Assembly: GCF_016461825.1 (NCBI RefSeq)
Contig: NZ_JAEMNU010000139.1
Location: 38,253-102,252 of the forward strand
From: Rugamonas violacea
GTDB taxonomy: Bacteria; Pseudomonadota; Gammaproteobacteria; Burkholderiales; Burkholderiaceae_D
Length of the DNA stretch: 64,000 bases
Reading direction: 5' to 3'
A program made the position numbers and the translations under genes. The notes beneath the pieces were generated by a model. That model was not told the origin of the DNA and did no database searches. It saw only the letters and a program-made list of their open reading frames with translations. The number at the start of each line of letters is the position of its first letter. Positions within the stretch are counted from its first letter, which is position 1. Shown piece by piece: positions 62,561 through 64,000 of this stretch.

Positions 62561-62575
62561 TGTAGTAGAACTACA
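62561..62575. promoter_or_regulatory. Candidate alpha-glucan regulon operator, site 5
   Basis: TGTAGTAGAACTACA is a perfect 6-bp inverted repeat with a 3-base spacer. It is about 107 bases upstream of the candidate -35 box of the TonB receptor gene. Confidence 0.6.
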
Positions 62576-62787
62576 TAAATCAGTAAAACATTGCCTAGCA
62601 CGCAATGCAATTCGGGCCGGCGACGACCCGCCATGCCAGTTCAGGCGGTGGCAAGGGGCTTTTCAAAGGGAATTTGCCAGCGAAAACAACATAATTATGT
62701 AATTTCACTAGATTTTCGTTGCAGCGGAATCCGGCATATTTTTCATAAACCACTGTTTTCACAGTACTCTTTCCGACAACAACAAAA

Positions 62788-62821
62788 AATGACGCTTTCA
62801 CACCACAGCCGGAAGCGTCAT
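62788..62821. terminator. Hairpin, possible terminator
   Basis: ATGACGCTT (62789-62797) pairs with AAGCGTCAT (62813-62821), with an A run before and TGTTTTG after. It lies between the TonB receptor promoter region and the degraded gene. Confidence 0.55.
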
Positions 62822-62864
62822 ATGTTTTGTAGTACGGCTACCAGATAATGACAAGGGAGACCCC

Positions 62865-63287
62865 ATGAGTAACTTCCCCGCCGCCGCCCTGCTGTTGGCC
62901 TGCCACGCTCAGGCCGCGCATCGTCGACGTGGCGCGGGTGGCCAACAAGAACCACCTGTTTGATGCCCGGCCGTTCGCCAACGGCGATGCCGGATGCAGG
63001 AATACCCCGGGCTGAACCTGGTGGACGAGGAGTGGAGTCCGCACACGGCGGTGGTGGCGCACTGGCAGGCCGGCACGCACAACGCCGACGGCCACCTCTA
63101 GCACATGCCGATGATGGTGGCCTTCAAGCAGAACCAAGACGAGACGGCGCTGCCGACCGCGCGCTTCGCCGAGATGCTGGCCGGCATGGGCGCCGGCGTC
63201 GGCGTCCTCAGCGGCAAGCGCTATCCGCTGAGCGACATGCCGCGTCTGCCGCCGCGCTCGGTGCCGGTGCCGGAGTTGCAACCCTGA
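62865..63287 (+). pseudogene. Degraded gene for a secreted protein of unknown family
   Basis: An ATG at 62865 with a strong AAGGGAG ribosome binding site starts a signal-like MSNFPAAALLLACHAQA and then stops. Coding sense continues in another frame (RIVDVARVANKNHLFDARPF) and returns to the first frame (MQEYPGLNLVDEEWSPHTAV). It is interrupted by an in-frame TAG at 63099 and ends MPRLPPRSVPVPELQP. At least two frameshifts plus one stop indicate a dead gene. I could not recognise the family. The end overlaps the 3' end of the opposing EAL gene. Confidence 0.6.
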
Positions 63288-64000
63288 GCTGCCGGGCCGG
63301 GTCGCCGGCGCGGAGCAGCGCGTCCAGCGCCTCGGCCGGCATGGCGGCAGCGACCGCCTCGCCATAGGCCAGGTCGCAGCCCAGCGCCACCAGCCGGGCC
63401 AATTGCGCCGGCGTCGCCACCGGGCCGGCGCCGACCCGCCATTGCCGCGCATGGGCCAGGGCGATGGCGGCGCGCAAGGGCGCCTCGGCCTGCTCGGCGC
63501 CTGCGCCCGGCCGCGCCGCGCCGGCGCAGAAAATGCCGCCGACAGCGGCGGCGTCGAGCCACAGCGCGTCGGCGGCGAAGCGACGCAGATAATTGAACGG
63601 ACCCAGGCCGCCGCTGGCGTCGCGGATGGCCACACCGATGCCGCGCCGGCGCAGCCGGTGCAGGATCGCCTCGCAGTCCTGCCGCTTGTCGATCAGCATG
63701 GCGGCGCCGACCTCCAGCTCGATGTGGCAGGCCGGCAGCCCCGCCTGGCGCAGCAGCGCGGCGCAGTCGGCCGCCAGCTCGTGCTGGTGGAACTGGCGCG
63801 CCGACAAGCGCAGCGACAGCGTCAGCGAGCAACCCTGCTCGATCCAGCGCGCGGCCTGGGCGGCGGCGCTCGCCAGTGCCCAAGCGCCGACCGGCAAGGT
63901 CTGCCCGCTTTGCTCCAGCTCGTCGATGAACTCGGCCGGCATCAACAGGCCGCGCTCGGGATGGTGCCAGCGCAGCAACGCCCTGGCGCCGACCACGCGG
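63208..64000 (-). CDS. Degenerate EAL-domain protein, 5' end outside the window
   Basis: About 264 codons of the C-terminal EAL (c-di-GMP phosphodiesterase-type) domain are present; the gene continues beyond the window edge. The fold is recognisable (ALLRWHHPERGLLMPAEFID, LSARQFHQHELAADCAALLR, LLRAG near the end), but key residues are replaced. EAL is RAL, the Asn of the NxS motif is Arg (SLRLSARQ), the DDFGTG loop reads RDASGG, and the catalytic Lys (K-I-D) is Trp (LWLD). It is likely inactive as a phosphodiesterase. The last 25 residues read antisense through the neighbouring relic gene. Confidence 0.85.
   Translation of the reverse strand, partial: RVVGARALLRWHHPERGLLMPAEFIDELEQSGQTLPVGAWALASAAAQAARWIEQGCSLTLSLRLSARQFHQHELAADCAALLRQAGLPACHIELEVGAAMLIDKRQDCEAILHRLRRRGIGVAIRDASGGLGPFNYLRRFAADALWLDAAAVGGIFCAGAARPGAGAEQAEAPLRAAIALAHARQWRVGAGPVATPAQLARLVALGCDLAYGEAVAAAMPAEALDALLRAGDPARQLRVATPAPAPSAAADAACRSADSACR

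Overview
The window is GC-rich chromosomal DNA from a betaproteobacterium. The Oxalobacteraceae (Massilia / Duganella / Janthinobacterium group) fit best. The pointers are a zapA-6S RNA-EVE neighbourhood, a glucokinase-RpiR fusion of the Burkholderiales type, a PEP-CTERM protein, a small Trp-rich protein and intergenic GGGGTCAGACCC palindromes. The genus is inferred, not proven. I see no tRNA, rRNA, CRISPR array, intact transposon or prophage.

Layout. 0-20 kb is mostly core: folD, oligopeptidase A, a thioredoxin-fold protein, holC, a branched-chain amino-acid binding protein, a cytochrome c, ilvD with a divergent LysR gene, and lgt coupled to a JmjC/cupin-type gene. A TauE-type permease, a chemotaxis receptor, a NYN nuclease-like gene and an EVE-domain gene follow, then ssrS (6S RNA), zapA with a coiled-coil partner, and groES-groEL behind a CIRCE operator. 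19.5-20.9 kb is a small accessory patch with a possibly broken orphan gene, an IS4-type transposase fragment, a mobile-looking repeat and a PEP-CTERM protein. 20.9-26.5 kb is a minus-strand operon (dgoK, dgoA, IlvD/Edd dehydratase, SMP-30 lactonase, LysR) that reads as D-galactonate catabolism through 2-keto-3-deoxy-6-phosphogalactonate. 26.7-31 kb holds a methyltransferase, a small membrane-anchored protein, a padR-MFS operon with a perfect operator, and an acetyltransferase.

31-62 kb is dominated by sugar use. It has glk-rpiR, a GH13 alpha-glucosidase divergent from a POT transporter, and a complete ribose operon (rbsB-A-C-R-K-D) with a perfect LacI-type operator. A maltodextrin/starch set follows: TonB receptor, pullulanase, alpha-amylase, phosphoglucomutase, sugar MFS and GH31 alpha-glucosidase. 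Together these could take alpha-glucans from outer-membrane binding through periplasmic hydrolysis to glucose-6-phosphate. Two secreted zinc peptidases (M2 and M3) sit inside this set. The window ends with a degraded secreted-protein gene and the 3' part of a degenerate EAL-domain gene.

Main observations beyond gene content: (1) seven copies of a long intergenic palindrome; (2) a shared TGTAGT-N3-ACTACA-like motif in front of the scattered alpha-glucan genes, suggesting one unlinked regulator; (3) an approximately 100-bp element in two copies, and a separate 42-bp tandem repeat; (4) low-complexity expansions inside two neighbouring dgo genes; (5) a degenerate EAL domain lacking most catalytic residues.
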